The translations under genes and the position numbers were made by a program. The notes beneath the pieces were generated by a model. That model searched no databases. It worked only from the letters and a program-made list of their open reading frames with translations, and was not told the DNA's origin. Source: Mya arenaria (lineage: Eukaryota > Mollusca > Bivalvia > Myida > Myidae). From it: a DNA stretch of 64,000 bases. Positions 1 through 10,600 of the stretch are shown piece by piece (position 1 is the stretch's first letter; each line of letters begins with the position of its first letter). Where the stretch lies: NCBI RefSeq assembly GCF_026914265.1, contig NC_069130.1:5803682-5867681 (forward strand), given 5' to 3'.

Positions 1-24
1 TGCGTATAAGTAAGATTCACTTAC

Positions 25-147
25 GCTCGCACATCGTATTCGAATGTGTCCGTTTGAAGTAGATATTGTCTCCGTCGCATTTGTTACAAATAGTGTTTTC
101 ACTTGTGTAACAGCTGTGCTGCACGCAGTGGGAATATGTCTCACATT
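25..147 (-). CDS. Copy C E4: Cys-rich module, TNFR-like
   Basis: 41 codons, phase 1-1, E-C-E-T-Y-S-H-C to N-T-M-C-E with a C/GTAAG donor near the window edge. Confidence 0.7.
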
Positions 148-3100
148 CTTAAATTCAAGAAAGGTTCAAAAGAAAAAGGCAATCGCCGTAAACAACAAAT
201 AAACGTTCAAGTATGATTTTGTATGCCTTTGTCAATGAAAGAGATACAAGATTTCCATAATGTAAACATGTAGTTATTTTGATAGCATGTCATGTTATGT
301 ATACAGTTATCTACGATTTTGATTTGGTAGTGAAATCATATAGTATTTTAAGATATTCATATTCAATTTTTGATTTTCTATTCTGCATAGTGCGTTTAAA
401 AATGCATTTGTATAAAGTCACAATGTCGATTTTGGCCAGCATATTTGTTTGTATTCACGAATAATAAAGGTTTCATCAGGCTTTTTGTTAGCTATCTAAA
501 AGTGACAATTGTCGACTAAAATGATAGTTTCCAATGTATTCTCTTGCATGTCCAATTCACCGACAACAATAAACATAAACAGTTTAACCTTGACAATTTT
601 GATGCGCTGTTAACTTAAAACGAATTAGATCTATGGCGTTATTTTTACACTACACAGGTTATCTATGATAATTAGTATAATATGCTCATCCTCACATTAT
701 GTATGTATGCATTTATTTGCATTTGCTCATGACAACGTTTTTTATTTCTATTTGTATTCAACCTACATCGGTTCTGTATTATGTGACTTGTTGAATTCGT
801 ATTTGAAAATGTGTTTGATATTACTTGACTATGTACTGTGATGGTAAACGTCTAATAAAATTATGTTCTGTTCTGTAAATAACTGCAACTTTGGTTCAGA
901 GGTAATTTTCCTTTTTAGCTATCAACAGCATTGTGTCGTTTTTCGATTCCTTCTATATTTGTTTTGGATATTGTTGTGTTTTCATTTTAATTGTATTTGA
1001 AACATTTGTTATTGTAACACATATTTGATAATTTTAGATCTCTAGCTTATGTGCGTTTTCAACATATGTTTTATGACAAACTAGATTATTATAATCTGTA
1101 ACATTGATCCAACAATAGCAACACATTAAAGCGTGCCACAGGCATGTTATTTACACATACAAATGACATGGCAAATACACTTAAACTTAAAGCATAATTG
1201 GGTCAATTTGAGTGTTGATACAGAAATTCTAGGAGAAAAACTACTCACAATGTCCTTACATATTTAATGCTATCAATAACACTAATTCATTTGTTTGTTT
1301 TTTAAACCCCGTTGAATACTGTGAGCAAATAGAACATATTTAACCATGCTGGATTTAACTTGATGTACTTCTTACTGATTTTATTTTCACCACATTGTTT
1401 GTATTGATACACGTGATTTATTTGACGTTATCGAACACATAGTGGTAACTTTCAATCAATTTTATATGGCTTATAAGAACCGTAACTTTATTTAAAATGT
1501 TGTTTAATGTCTAGTACATAAATGGTATTGTCATCCTATATATGTAGTTGATGGTCATGAGACCTGTGTTGCGCGTGTAAATCGGTCAATTCATTAAAGA
1601 ATGTATAGGAATATTACTAGGTGTATTATACCAATGAAAAAAAAACACATCAAAATATTCAATTGCGTATAATTCACTGGAGAATCATAATTGATCAGCT
1701 GGACGAAGTTCAATATTTATGCAAAAAGCTACAGAAACAAGCTCAGTAGCAAAAAGTTTAAACATAAACCCAGTTTAGTGGCACTGGGCAAACGCTAAAG
1801 ACATAGAACACAACATCACAGACAAGAAACATAGAAGAACAGCACAAAACAAAGAAGTATGTGCAAAACAAAGAAGTATGTGCACTTTTGGGTAAAGTAT
1901 AATCTTAGCGTTCAATAAATATATCCATTAATGTTTTCCGATAAGGCTGATGTTTAAATGATCTGTACCACGGCCAATTAAAGTTTGACAGACCAAGACA
2001 AATATTAAAGTAATAAATACAAAAGGAAATTATGTGGGTTATACCACTTCAAAAATTCAACATTTATAATGAATTTGACGTATTCGAATTCAAACTTACC
2101 TTTCATCATGCATATGGCGCCAAATTTCTTACTACAAGTGTTATCGTTAAAGCCTTCCCGGTCTTCGTCTTTCCAAATTTGGACACAGTTTTCATTTCCA
2201 TTAACATTATTTGGTTCTTCTTTCGCCCAAAATCCTTCGCCACAACAAGACGTCCCATCTAACCAGTAAAAATCATCCTCATTAGAACGATCCGTCGCAC
2301 CAATCCAAAAAGCATATCCTGTAATTCATTTCCTAGATTGATAGCGAACAATCAAAATACAACAACAGAAAACAACAAAACAATATTATGTTTTTATAAG
2401 TCACACAAATGTAAAAAGCTTAATATTCATATAGTAAATTAGTACCAACCATGCTTTTTAACAGAGTCCATTATAGTTTGATGGACACTGAAGTCCGTGA
2501 TTTTAGCAAGAGTAGCTCCAGGATGACTTGAGCAGAGACTTCTAGCCTCATCCCAAGTGTAGTCATTGCGTGTGTGGTACAAATAACAAAAGCCATTTCG
2601 ATGAATGTCTGCGCTGAACCCGGTAGGACATACGGCTGAATGAGAAAATGTTTGTAAGAACGTCCCTTAAAGTTGCACTTTCACAGATTGAACGTTTTGA
2701 CAACTTTTTAGTTTTTGTCTTGGAAGAAGCCATTTTTTGCGAAAATCCATGGAAACAAGTTATATAAGATTGCTGACAAAAAAATTGATCGTAGATTTTT
2801 ATATTCAATTTCAAAAACTGGTGTTATATGCATTTTTTCTTAAAACCGTTAGGTTTAAGCCATTAAACATTAATTTTCGAACGGAAATATGAATATCTGC
2901 GATCTGATCTTTTGTCAGCAATCTTTTATCATTGGTTTGAAGATATTTACTCAAAAATTTGCTCTTTCCAAGACAACAAATAATTTTGTTTTGTAAAAAA
3001 CGATATAATCTGTGAGAGAGCAGCTTTAATTCCACTTTATGTGACAAAATGATAAAGAAATATTTTTCCTAAGATTTAGCCAAGCGTTCATAAAAAGCAA

Positions 3101-5109
3101 TTGACCTTAAAACGCATTATACTATAGATGTCGAGATAACATCGACTCAGGTTTTTGTTTTGAATTTCCTTAAAACAACTCTCATAACAAAGTTTATCAG
3201 AATGTGTCAAAACAATTAACGTTTTATAATACATCAATTGATGCAGTTTGATTTGTGTATTGGATTCGGATGATTGTGCGTTACATAAACTCATTTGGTG
3301 AGCTCGAGGTATTCGAGATGACGTCAAATATGGTCGCCAGTAGATTCAAATATACACTATTTATTACAAATAAGCATGGACCTTCACCTTACTTTGACTC
3401 CTTAACATTGACTCTCATTTTTAGTTTTAAAACGAAAACACGTGTATTTGCATGTTATCATTTTACAGATTATTAGTATAGGGTTAATACACCCTTTGTG
3501 TTCGTTACCATCTGCCTTGGCATATAAACATATGGTTAACCGCTGTAATTTGATGTTTTAACAGATCATTATTATAGGGTAAATACATCCTTTATGGTCG
3601 ATAACATCTGCCTTGGCATAATTCATATTTTTAACTTCATTAACTTGGTGTTTTAACATATCATTAGTTTAAAGTTAGTACATCATTTGAGGTCGATATT
3701 GTAGGCCTGGGTATGAAAGCAAATGGTTTATCTCACTAAAAGGGCCAAAAACAGAGGGTAACGGCCGTCAAAACATTTTCGTCTGAAACCATCTTTATGA
3801 TACTGTTTTGAATTGGATAATAATTTGAAGCATCAAACATCATTTTGGACAAGAAAAAAATGAAATGGCGTGAAAAGTTATATTCATGCCGAGGCCGTGA
3901 AAATCGACCTGCGGTAAGCTACGTTTTATCAAGAATTTGTGGTCCGAATCGAGACAGTGAGAGCTCTCACCGCCAATATTTCTTGAGGCATCCATAGTGA
4001 GAAATCGGATGAATATGGCCGCAACTACTAGCGATCATTATACGACAGGAATGCGAATAACAACAATATGTTTAGTACTAATTATGACACAAAAAAGACC
4101 CCGATGTATTATTACTAGCACATTTGAATATATTGACGCCATCATAAATATATCGAATTTACCGAGGTGATGCGAGGCTTTAATTGAATTCTGTTTAAAA
4201 TCGTCTAAGCAACCAAGTATTGTTTTCATAAACACCGCGATGAAAGGTTTGACACATTCGTTGCCAGACTATATGCAAGAAAAAATGAATTATGTGTTTC
4301 CGGCCCGAATCGAAAAATACGACCCCGTGCAGGCTGCATGGGCGGTTGCCCAGGTTGCCTAGTTACGTAGAGTTGAATAAACGAGGTCGGTATGCCCTCT
4401 GACCATAATGACACAGTATTGTTTAGTATAGGCCCGAGGTACTCCAATCAGATGTGGCATTATAACAATCGTTTAGAAGTAACCCATTTTGAATTGTTGC
4501 ATACGAAATCGCGTGTTGATACTCGTCTGTTACCGGTACAAGTACATTTTACCGGTAGTTGTCTCATTACGGATAACTGGCACATCCATTATTACGGCAG
4601 AGAAATCATGTCCATATTGCTGTATTTTCCGGGTAAAATGTCCATAAGTTGATATGTATATAACTTAAATTGGTTCAATAAAATAGTTTTCAAACATACA
4701 CTTTGTATATTAATTCATATAAAGGTATTTTCGGTCATTCATACCGTATTCAATAAGTTATAAGTAATCAATAAGCAATTACCTTTCCTTTTATACCTTT
4801 TTTATACGTGTTCACAAGGCATAACAAACGAGCAGTATTTCTAAGGGAGCTATCAGAGAACAATGTTAAGTTTGTTGGTTGGATACCTTAAAACTTGCGT
4901 ATTTGCTGTTTGTCTGGTTTCCTATAACGGTTACTTACTTGATCTTATTCTGATTAAAACTGTTGTTTTGATACGGTTTGGTTTAATAAAATACCATTAA
5001 GTTATAAAGGCATCGAAACAAAACAGAAAAACATGTTTAACTCTTTTAGCATACCTTAACTATCAATAAGATTCCACAATCCAAAACTTAAAATAAATGT
5101 TAAAACCAT
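25..5109 (-). CDS. Copy C: third paralogue, 5' part only (E1-E4), leaves the window on the left
   Basis: Signal-peptide exon, two C-type lectin exons and the first Cys-rich exon are present with the same phases as copies A and B. The E4 donor lies 25 bases from the left edge, so the stalk is outside the window. The lectin exons are open and keep Glu-Pro-Asn and Asn-Asp calcium-site residues. The signal exon carries an in-frame TAA as codon 18, where B has TCA and A has TCT. Unless another start or another 5' exon is used, this copy cannot make the full protein. The B and C introns around the head are close relatives, so C and B share the younger 5' ancestry. Confidence 0.65.
662..878 (+). mobile_element. 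5'-truncated LINE tail inserted in copy C intron 3
   Basis: Copy B reads straight through this point (CAGGTTA/ATAACTGC). In C, 217 bp are inserted, ending AATAAAATTATGTTCTGTTCTG. The TTCTG-type end matches the LINE remnant that ends near 6206. Only a 2-3 bp flank overlap is visible. Confidence 0.55.
1710..1870. repeat. Short interspersed repeat, core AGCTACAGAAACAAGCTCAG
   Basis: The core also occurs at about 31823, and on the other strand in intron 18 of copies B (about 12171-12225) and A (about 41056-41110, one mismatch). A weaker form is at about 58325. The right part resembles the second repeat family seen at 20.43 and 50.81 kb. Confidence 0.5.
2100..2318 (-). CDS. Copy C E3: C-terminal half of C-type lectin domain (EPN type)
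   Basis: 73 codons, one more than A or B, phase 1-1. Motifs W-I-G-A-T-D-R-S, E-E-P-N-N, E-N-C-V-Q-I-W, F-N-D, G-A-I-C. Calcium-site residues are present. The extra codon is in the loop after EPN. Confidence 0.85.
2450..2635 (-). CDS. Copy C E2: N-terminal half of C-type lectin domain
   Basis: 62 codons, phase 1-1, A-V-C-P-T-G-F-S-A-D-I-H and Y-T-W-D-E-A-R-S-L-C. Both N-terminal cysteines kept. Confidence 0.8.
3465..3735. repeat. Tandem repeat, about 95 bp x 3, in copy C intron 1
   Basis: Units start at 3465, 3561 and 3656 with ACAGATTATT, ACAGATCATT and ACATATCATT. Each contains a form of GGGT(T/A)AATAC and the first two CATCTGCCTTGGCATA. Confidence 0.6.
3700..4680. other. Block in copy C intron 1 related to copy B intron 1
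   Basis: Shares phrases in order with 27050-27800 (for example GAGAAATCGGATGAATATGG against GAGAAAGCAGATGAACATGG, then TACGACAGGAATG against TACGACGGAAATG). Either old shared intron sequence or a common repeat. No coding sequence supported. Confidence 0.4.
5055..5109 (-). CDS. Copy C E1: signal-peptide exon with in-frame stop
   Basis: Reads MVLTFILSFGLWNLIDS and then TAA. Length and donor (G/GTATGC) are otherwise conserved. Confidence 0.7.
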
Positions 5110-5560
5110 AATCCTTATAATGTAAACGCATTTGATTTAATGAGCTAGTTAGTATGAATACTAGGTATGACATATCTGATCTTTTCCATTGAAATGTAAT
5201 CAATGGTTGAACGTCTATCGATCAAATATTCATTTATACTTGTCATGAGGAAGTTCCAATCTGAAAATGTTTATCGAACATAGACATAGCTTTTGGATTA
5301 AAAAGATAAAACAAACTTTAAACATAAGATATGCTTTATGAATATTGTTCAACCTGCAGTCAAGTAATAAACACTTGATTACTCTTTGATAAAAGTCAGC
5401 AAAAATGATCGAGAAACAGCGTGCAATTTGATAATGTGAAATCCCCGACCTGCTTTTTATAGTGTCCTTAACTTGTGTAATGTTTGAGTCATCATATACT
5501 GAAATAAGACGCATAATAGTCACTCATTGACTCTTAATAGTGGGAAAGCTTTATCAACCT
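5110..5560 (-). promoter_or_regulatory. Conserved region upstream of copy C signal exon
   Basis: Matches 29383-29660 upstream of copy B and, over the first 40 nt, 54810-54850 upstream of copy A. The shared core on the plus strand is GCATTTGAATTAATGAGCTA-like, 15-35 nt from the ATG. It could be 5' UTR or promoter; no clear TATA box was assigned. Confidence 0.35.
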
Positions 5561-5689
5561 TCATGTCCTCATAGGCCGCGCTGTTGCGCAATTATTTTTT
5601 ATGAAACATCGTGGCGTCATAGTTCAAGTTGTTGCTAAATTGTTTGATGAATCATTGTTGAGGTCAGGCTAGACATCGGTTAATAATAA

Positions 5690-6206
5690 AACCGGAAGAT
5701 GCTGATGAAACCGTACTGCAAGGCATGACCGTTTATGCCAAGTGTGCAACTCAAATGGCATTGAAGATGAGTTCCATTTTTTATTGTTTAAATGTGCACT
5801 TTATGACACTCTAAAACGTTTTATTTGATAAATCCAAGTGTTTTCAAAATAAATTCACTGTTTAATTATAAAAGAAGAAACGAACTTTATTATCTTGCCA
5901 CATTTAATAGAGATGCATATAGAATAAGAAATAACATATTGAACTACACTGTATGATTTTATTGTTTTCTTTGCATAATATATTCATGATGTGATGAAAT
6001 ATTAGTATTTGTCCTTTTGTTTAATTTATGAACCCATGCATTGCTTTATATTTAATTATCATTTTGTTTATACGTCATATGTAGCAAGTCATACCCGTGT
6101 TCTGCTTATTGCTTAACAATAGTATTTATCAATGTGTATATCTTTATCATGAGAAACCGTAATGGTTTAAGTCGAATAAACTATGTTCTCTTCTGTTCTG
6201 TTAATA
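5690..6206 (+). mobile_element. LINE 3' fragment (decayed)
   Basis: A plus-strand reading gives H-D-R-L-C-Q-V-C-N-S-N-G-I-E-D-E-F-H-F, the Cys-rich tail typical of the C-terminus of animal LINE reverse transcriptases. A frameshifted 3' region ends in AATAAACTATGTTCTCTTCTGTTCTG. It lies between the copy B 3' end and the copy C 5' end. Confidence 0.55.
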
Positions 6207-6807
6207 CCTGGCCAGGGAATTATGTCAGCCACACATTTTAAAATGCGTTGAAAAATGTTCCATATTGGAGCCAATAATTTGAAAATGGAGGTAAACGTTG
6301 TCTTGGTTTCTTTTTGGCCTCTTTTAGAACATTATTGATATATTTGCCGCACTATGATCGATCAGGTTGTGCATGATGTGGATTTCCATTTAAAAGGGAC
6401 ACACTATAGGTTTGTGTTAAAGTTAATGCATTATTATGTTTCACTCATTTGACTGTTATGATAAAAAAAAACAAAAACAAAAAAACATGATTTGTGTACA
6501 TATGTATTTTTGTCTAGTGAATTTGTGGCGGCGTAGATATTGATTTAAAAAATTGATAGTCTCCCCCTGCTGACCACTTGTAATATTTCTCCACTTTTGG
6601 AAGTGACGTACAGAGAAAAGTGTTGTTAGCGACGTTTTAGCTCGGTATATCGTAAGCTTTAGAAAATTGCAAGAGGGGATAGTAGATATTTTACGAAAAC
6701 TATTTTTCCAACGTCATCAAATGTTATTTAATATTTTTTGTGTCTTGATAAGCTGAATAATGCGCATCATATTATGGTAAATTATAGCCCATTTCTAAGA
6801 TTACAAT

Positions 6808-6813
6808 TTTATT
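6808..6813 (-). terminator. Copy B poly(A) signal AATAAA
   Basis: TTTATT on the plus strand about 520 nt past the stop. The 3' UTR is about 300 nt longer than in copy A because of extra sequence at about 6850-7150 that copy A lacks. Confidence 0.55.
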
Positions 6814-6849
6814 AGATATTTTACAAAACGAACATAAAATTATGCTTGA

Positions 6850-7150
6850 AAATAAACTGAATAAAGATAGATACTACAGGCCGCACTGTGTATGAATTTC
6901 AGTATATTTGTTAATATATCAAAATATATGTTCTTAATATGGCGAGTAAATATTAACACTACGTCTAATAATCATATTATACACAACGGTCAACAAAAGT
7001 CATAACAACTAACACGCACTCGTGTGTAGTAAAGTTAAGTCAGTGTACTGCAGGAATTAAACAAATGGAAGCTAATTCATACACATTGACGTCCATCGAA
7101 CATACACTTACAAGCCTCAATTAAATATGATCAAAAACACATCTCAAATT
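6850..7150. other. Extra ~300 bp in copy B 3' UTR
   Basis: Flanking sequence is continuous in copy A (near 36030), so this is an insertion in B or a deletion in A. No ends or family recognised. Confidence 0.5.
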
Positions 7151-7333
7151 AATATTACAGGTAAAAATGTATATAACAATATAATTATATATTTAAGTCT
7201 AACCTAATCCTAGTTTCTATTAAAAGTTCTATACTATGACCGGATGAAAAACTTAACTGTAGATAATTTTTTATACTGCGACACTTGTTCATAGCCATAT
7301 GACAAATATAAAATTAATCCAACTGGACTCGTT

Positions 7334-7620
7334 CTATAAAACTGCAATGGCTGTTTCATACACTGTGAATAGACCAAGCATGTCTTTGCACACAACGTTT
7401 ATGAAGAGTTCGTTCCCAACTGGACCCAAGATAGAATTTTCAGGCGGACGAAAAGTAACAAAGGCATCTCTTGTCTTCTTAATATCGATGACATCATTGT
7501 ATCCTTTCCGTGTTCCCACACTGACGTCAAAAAGGAAGGCATTGTTTGACGTCATCGCAAATACGTCCGTCCAGTTTAAAGTGACCGTCTTGTTTGAAAA
7601 AGAAGCAGTTATCGCTTCAT
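7334..7620 (-). CDS. Copy B E23: terminal coding exon
   Basis: 287 nt, phase 1 in, L-N-W-T-D at the repeat core and T-A-I-A-V-L then TAG at the end. Confidence 0.8.
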
Positions 7621-10600
7621 CTGAAAATCAACAACAATAGTACAAATGACAGAAATGAAAAAAAATTCTCAAGCAATTTTGCATGCTACGAAACACAAAC
7701 TTATCATTAACAATCACTAAACTGTAACCCTGTATAAAGTATCCTTTACTTTCAAAAAAGTACCATTCCTAGTTGTTCTTCATCTGAAAGAAACACGACA
7801 AATTCGCAAGTCAAACACATGATAGGTATAAACTCGGAATGAAAGTACGACAACCACGGAATCATGAGCTTAGGTAAAAAAAGAACAGTACTGATTGCAT
7901 TTGTACCTGTTAAGGATGGTACAAACCATCGTGGTTTAACCAATGCCGTCAGAGGATCACTTCTACCGCTTCTTATATCAATTCCACGTACAGAACATGT
8001 GTACATCTGATTAGATTGAAGGGAAAGTCCAGCAACGTCGATCATTCTATATAAACCACAGCTTGTCCAGTCTATAATCGTTTCATTTTCGTTCTTCGCT
8101 ACTTTGAACTCAAATCGTTCAATATATAGCTTATCAGTCCTTCCAGACCATTCAAGCTTAATCGAGGAGTCGTTCGTTTGAAGATAAAGGGGACAAGAAG
8201 GCGACGCAGTTGGCGCAATGCTTACAGGACCTTCAGAGAAAACGTGTTTCATGTTGCAATCTGTAGACATTTCATTGTCAGCGATTACATTCAAATACAC
8301 CGAGTTCATGTCTGGTTTCGAATACAACACATATTGGGTGCTTGATGACATAGCTGAAGCTATTTCTACCTTGTTGACACATCTTATATTCGCTATCATG
8401 CGTGTTCCATGTGCTAAATTTAACATGATTGTTGTAAACATTGTTCCCGGCGCATACGTAGCCTTTAAAACGTTGTTATCATTGACTGTATTTCCTGAAA
8501 TTTACGAACACAACAATGTATTGTTTTGTGATTTCACGCAATTTCGACGAATTATCATTTGCAATTTCTATTTCTAAACAATATATCATCCTGTATATCA
8601 AATTGAATTCCTACAAAGGTAATGCATATTTTAATACATAAGAATATATTTGCAAGTAAACATTACTGTTTTAGACTGTCGGCTGCAAAAATTTCCAGAG
8701 AGCCGCATTTCGGAAACGCGACGAGTGCCTGGAAAGATTAACATTTAATTACCTATTCCAACATAACATGACTTTAGCCCAGATTCGTTGTCCATCGCAC
8801 TCCAAGAAATATTAACTGTTGTTTCTACAGTCCCATTTGCAGCTGTATCCAAGAAAGATATGGTATTAAATTCCAACAACGATATCACTGGACCTGTTCT
8901 GTCAACGACGATCGGTATCGATGAAAAGGTTGACCTTAAACCAGCATGGTTATCCACTATTGCTGTTACGAATAATGGTGTGCTGTGGGAAACGCCATCG
9001 ATGTTTAACAAATGAATGTTTACACAGTGAACTTGATGGAGAGGAACAATTTGAAACGAATTTGGATATGTTCCAACACCTAACAGAACCTACAAAAAAG
9101 AAACACGGGTAAGAATGTGATTCTTAAATTAATCATTGAAATGAAAATTTTGCCAACTTCACAATGGAATTGCATAAGTTGTATTTCAAAGCAATGTGAT
9201 TTTTCATATATACCTGTTTTATTTTACTCTCCTTGTCTTCAACATTCACTGATACAGCTATTTCCGAGCCAACCAGCTGAGAAACTCTTACAACATTTTC
9301 ATTTGATTGAACTTTTGCATCACATTCAAAGAGGGTCATGTAAACTGTTGCATTCTTTCCGAAGATGTTTATGTATAAGGTTTCATTCAAAGATTCGGAT
9401 GGTGAAAAATCATACTCGAAATATATCGATCCGTTATGATTGGTCACAATGGGTAAGGAAAAATGTAAGTATCCAGATTGAATCGTTACACGGAAATCAT
9501 TAACACCGCTTTCTAAATAACCAATGGCTCGATAGAGTCCGTCTTTACGAAATGAATAAGGAAATTCAATGAGACGTACTCTTTCAACCATAAAAGTGTC
9601 TCTCATTATTTCATTATAATTTCTGCAATAGAAGCCAGCTGGAGGGGTCGTATCAATAGTTATAGCGGGTGTTGCAGAAACATTACTGTAGTGTTTTACC
9701 GAATCAACAGCCTTGACGTAACTGATGTATGTGTGGCCGTGTTGCAAAATCAAATTCCGAAACGAGTAAGTAGTTTGCAAACCAACATTTACAAAATCTC
9801 CTTGATTAAGCGTTTCGTTAACTTCAGCTAAAGCAACATAATAACTTTGGATTCCTGAATAATGATCAACAAACCCTGTCCAAGAAATATTTAAGCTATC
9901 GGCCTCTCCTTGGAAGCTACTGTCCATAAATCGACCTGTATTGTATACAACACCATGAATCGGATTATCAGTATCGATGAGAAACCCATCAGAACTTTTT
10001 TGTGAGTTTAGTCCTAATATGTTCACAGCAGTTACGGTAAAGAAATACTTGATTCCAGGCTCGAGTCTGACACGAGTTACCGTAAAATTCGTAGATAATC
10101 CAACGTTTGATACTTGGACAATGTCGTTGCCTGGAGTATAAAAACATGTTCAAATAACAAGTTACCATGCATATATAAAATTACGAAACATGGAACAACG
10201 ATTTGTACTAATCTTACAAATGACTACAAACGCTGACGCTAAAACCCTAATAGATATAACAATAGTTGAAGCTGCGAAGATGAGAAAGCTATTTATCTAA
10301 CAAAAGAGCTGTTAAATACCTTTGACGCTTGTTCCTAGTGATACATTGTAATATGTAATGGTACTTTGTTGTTCGCTGAATACACCATCCCAACATGCGG
10401 TGATATTTTCAGTCCAATCAATGACATCAAAATCCAATTGACAAAAGATGTTCGAATCCTTGATATATCGGCCCCTTCGTATAGAAGGTGGTGTGTGATC
10501 AACTGCTAACGGCTTGGATGAATATGTTTCAAATGTGGTAGCATTAAGCCATATTTTTAGATACAGCGAATAAGCATACATTGTATTCAATCCTTTTCCG

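Larger units (their letters stand above)
148..2099 (-). other. Copy C intron 3
   Basis: Alignable with copy B intron 3 (22372-24041) at about 96% over the stretch I compared (421-661 with 22642-22882). It holds a 217-bp LINE tail absent from B and a short interspersed repeat at about 1710-1870. No coding sequence supported. Confidence 0.6.

Noticed and set aside
8218-8577. 119-codon plus-strand ORF, repeated at 37095-37454
   Set aside because: Antisense shadow of exon E22; the minus frame has the domain motifs, splice sites and phase fit.
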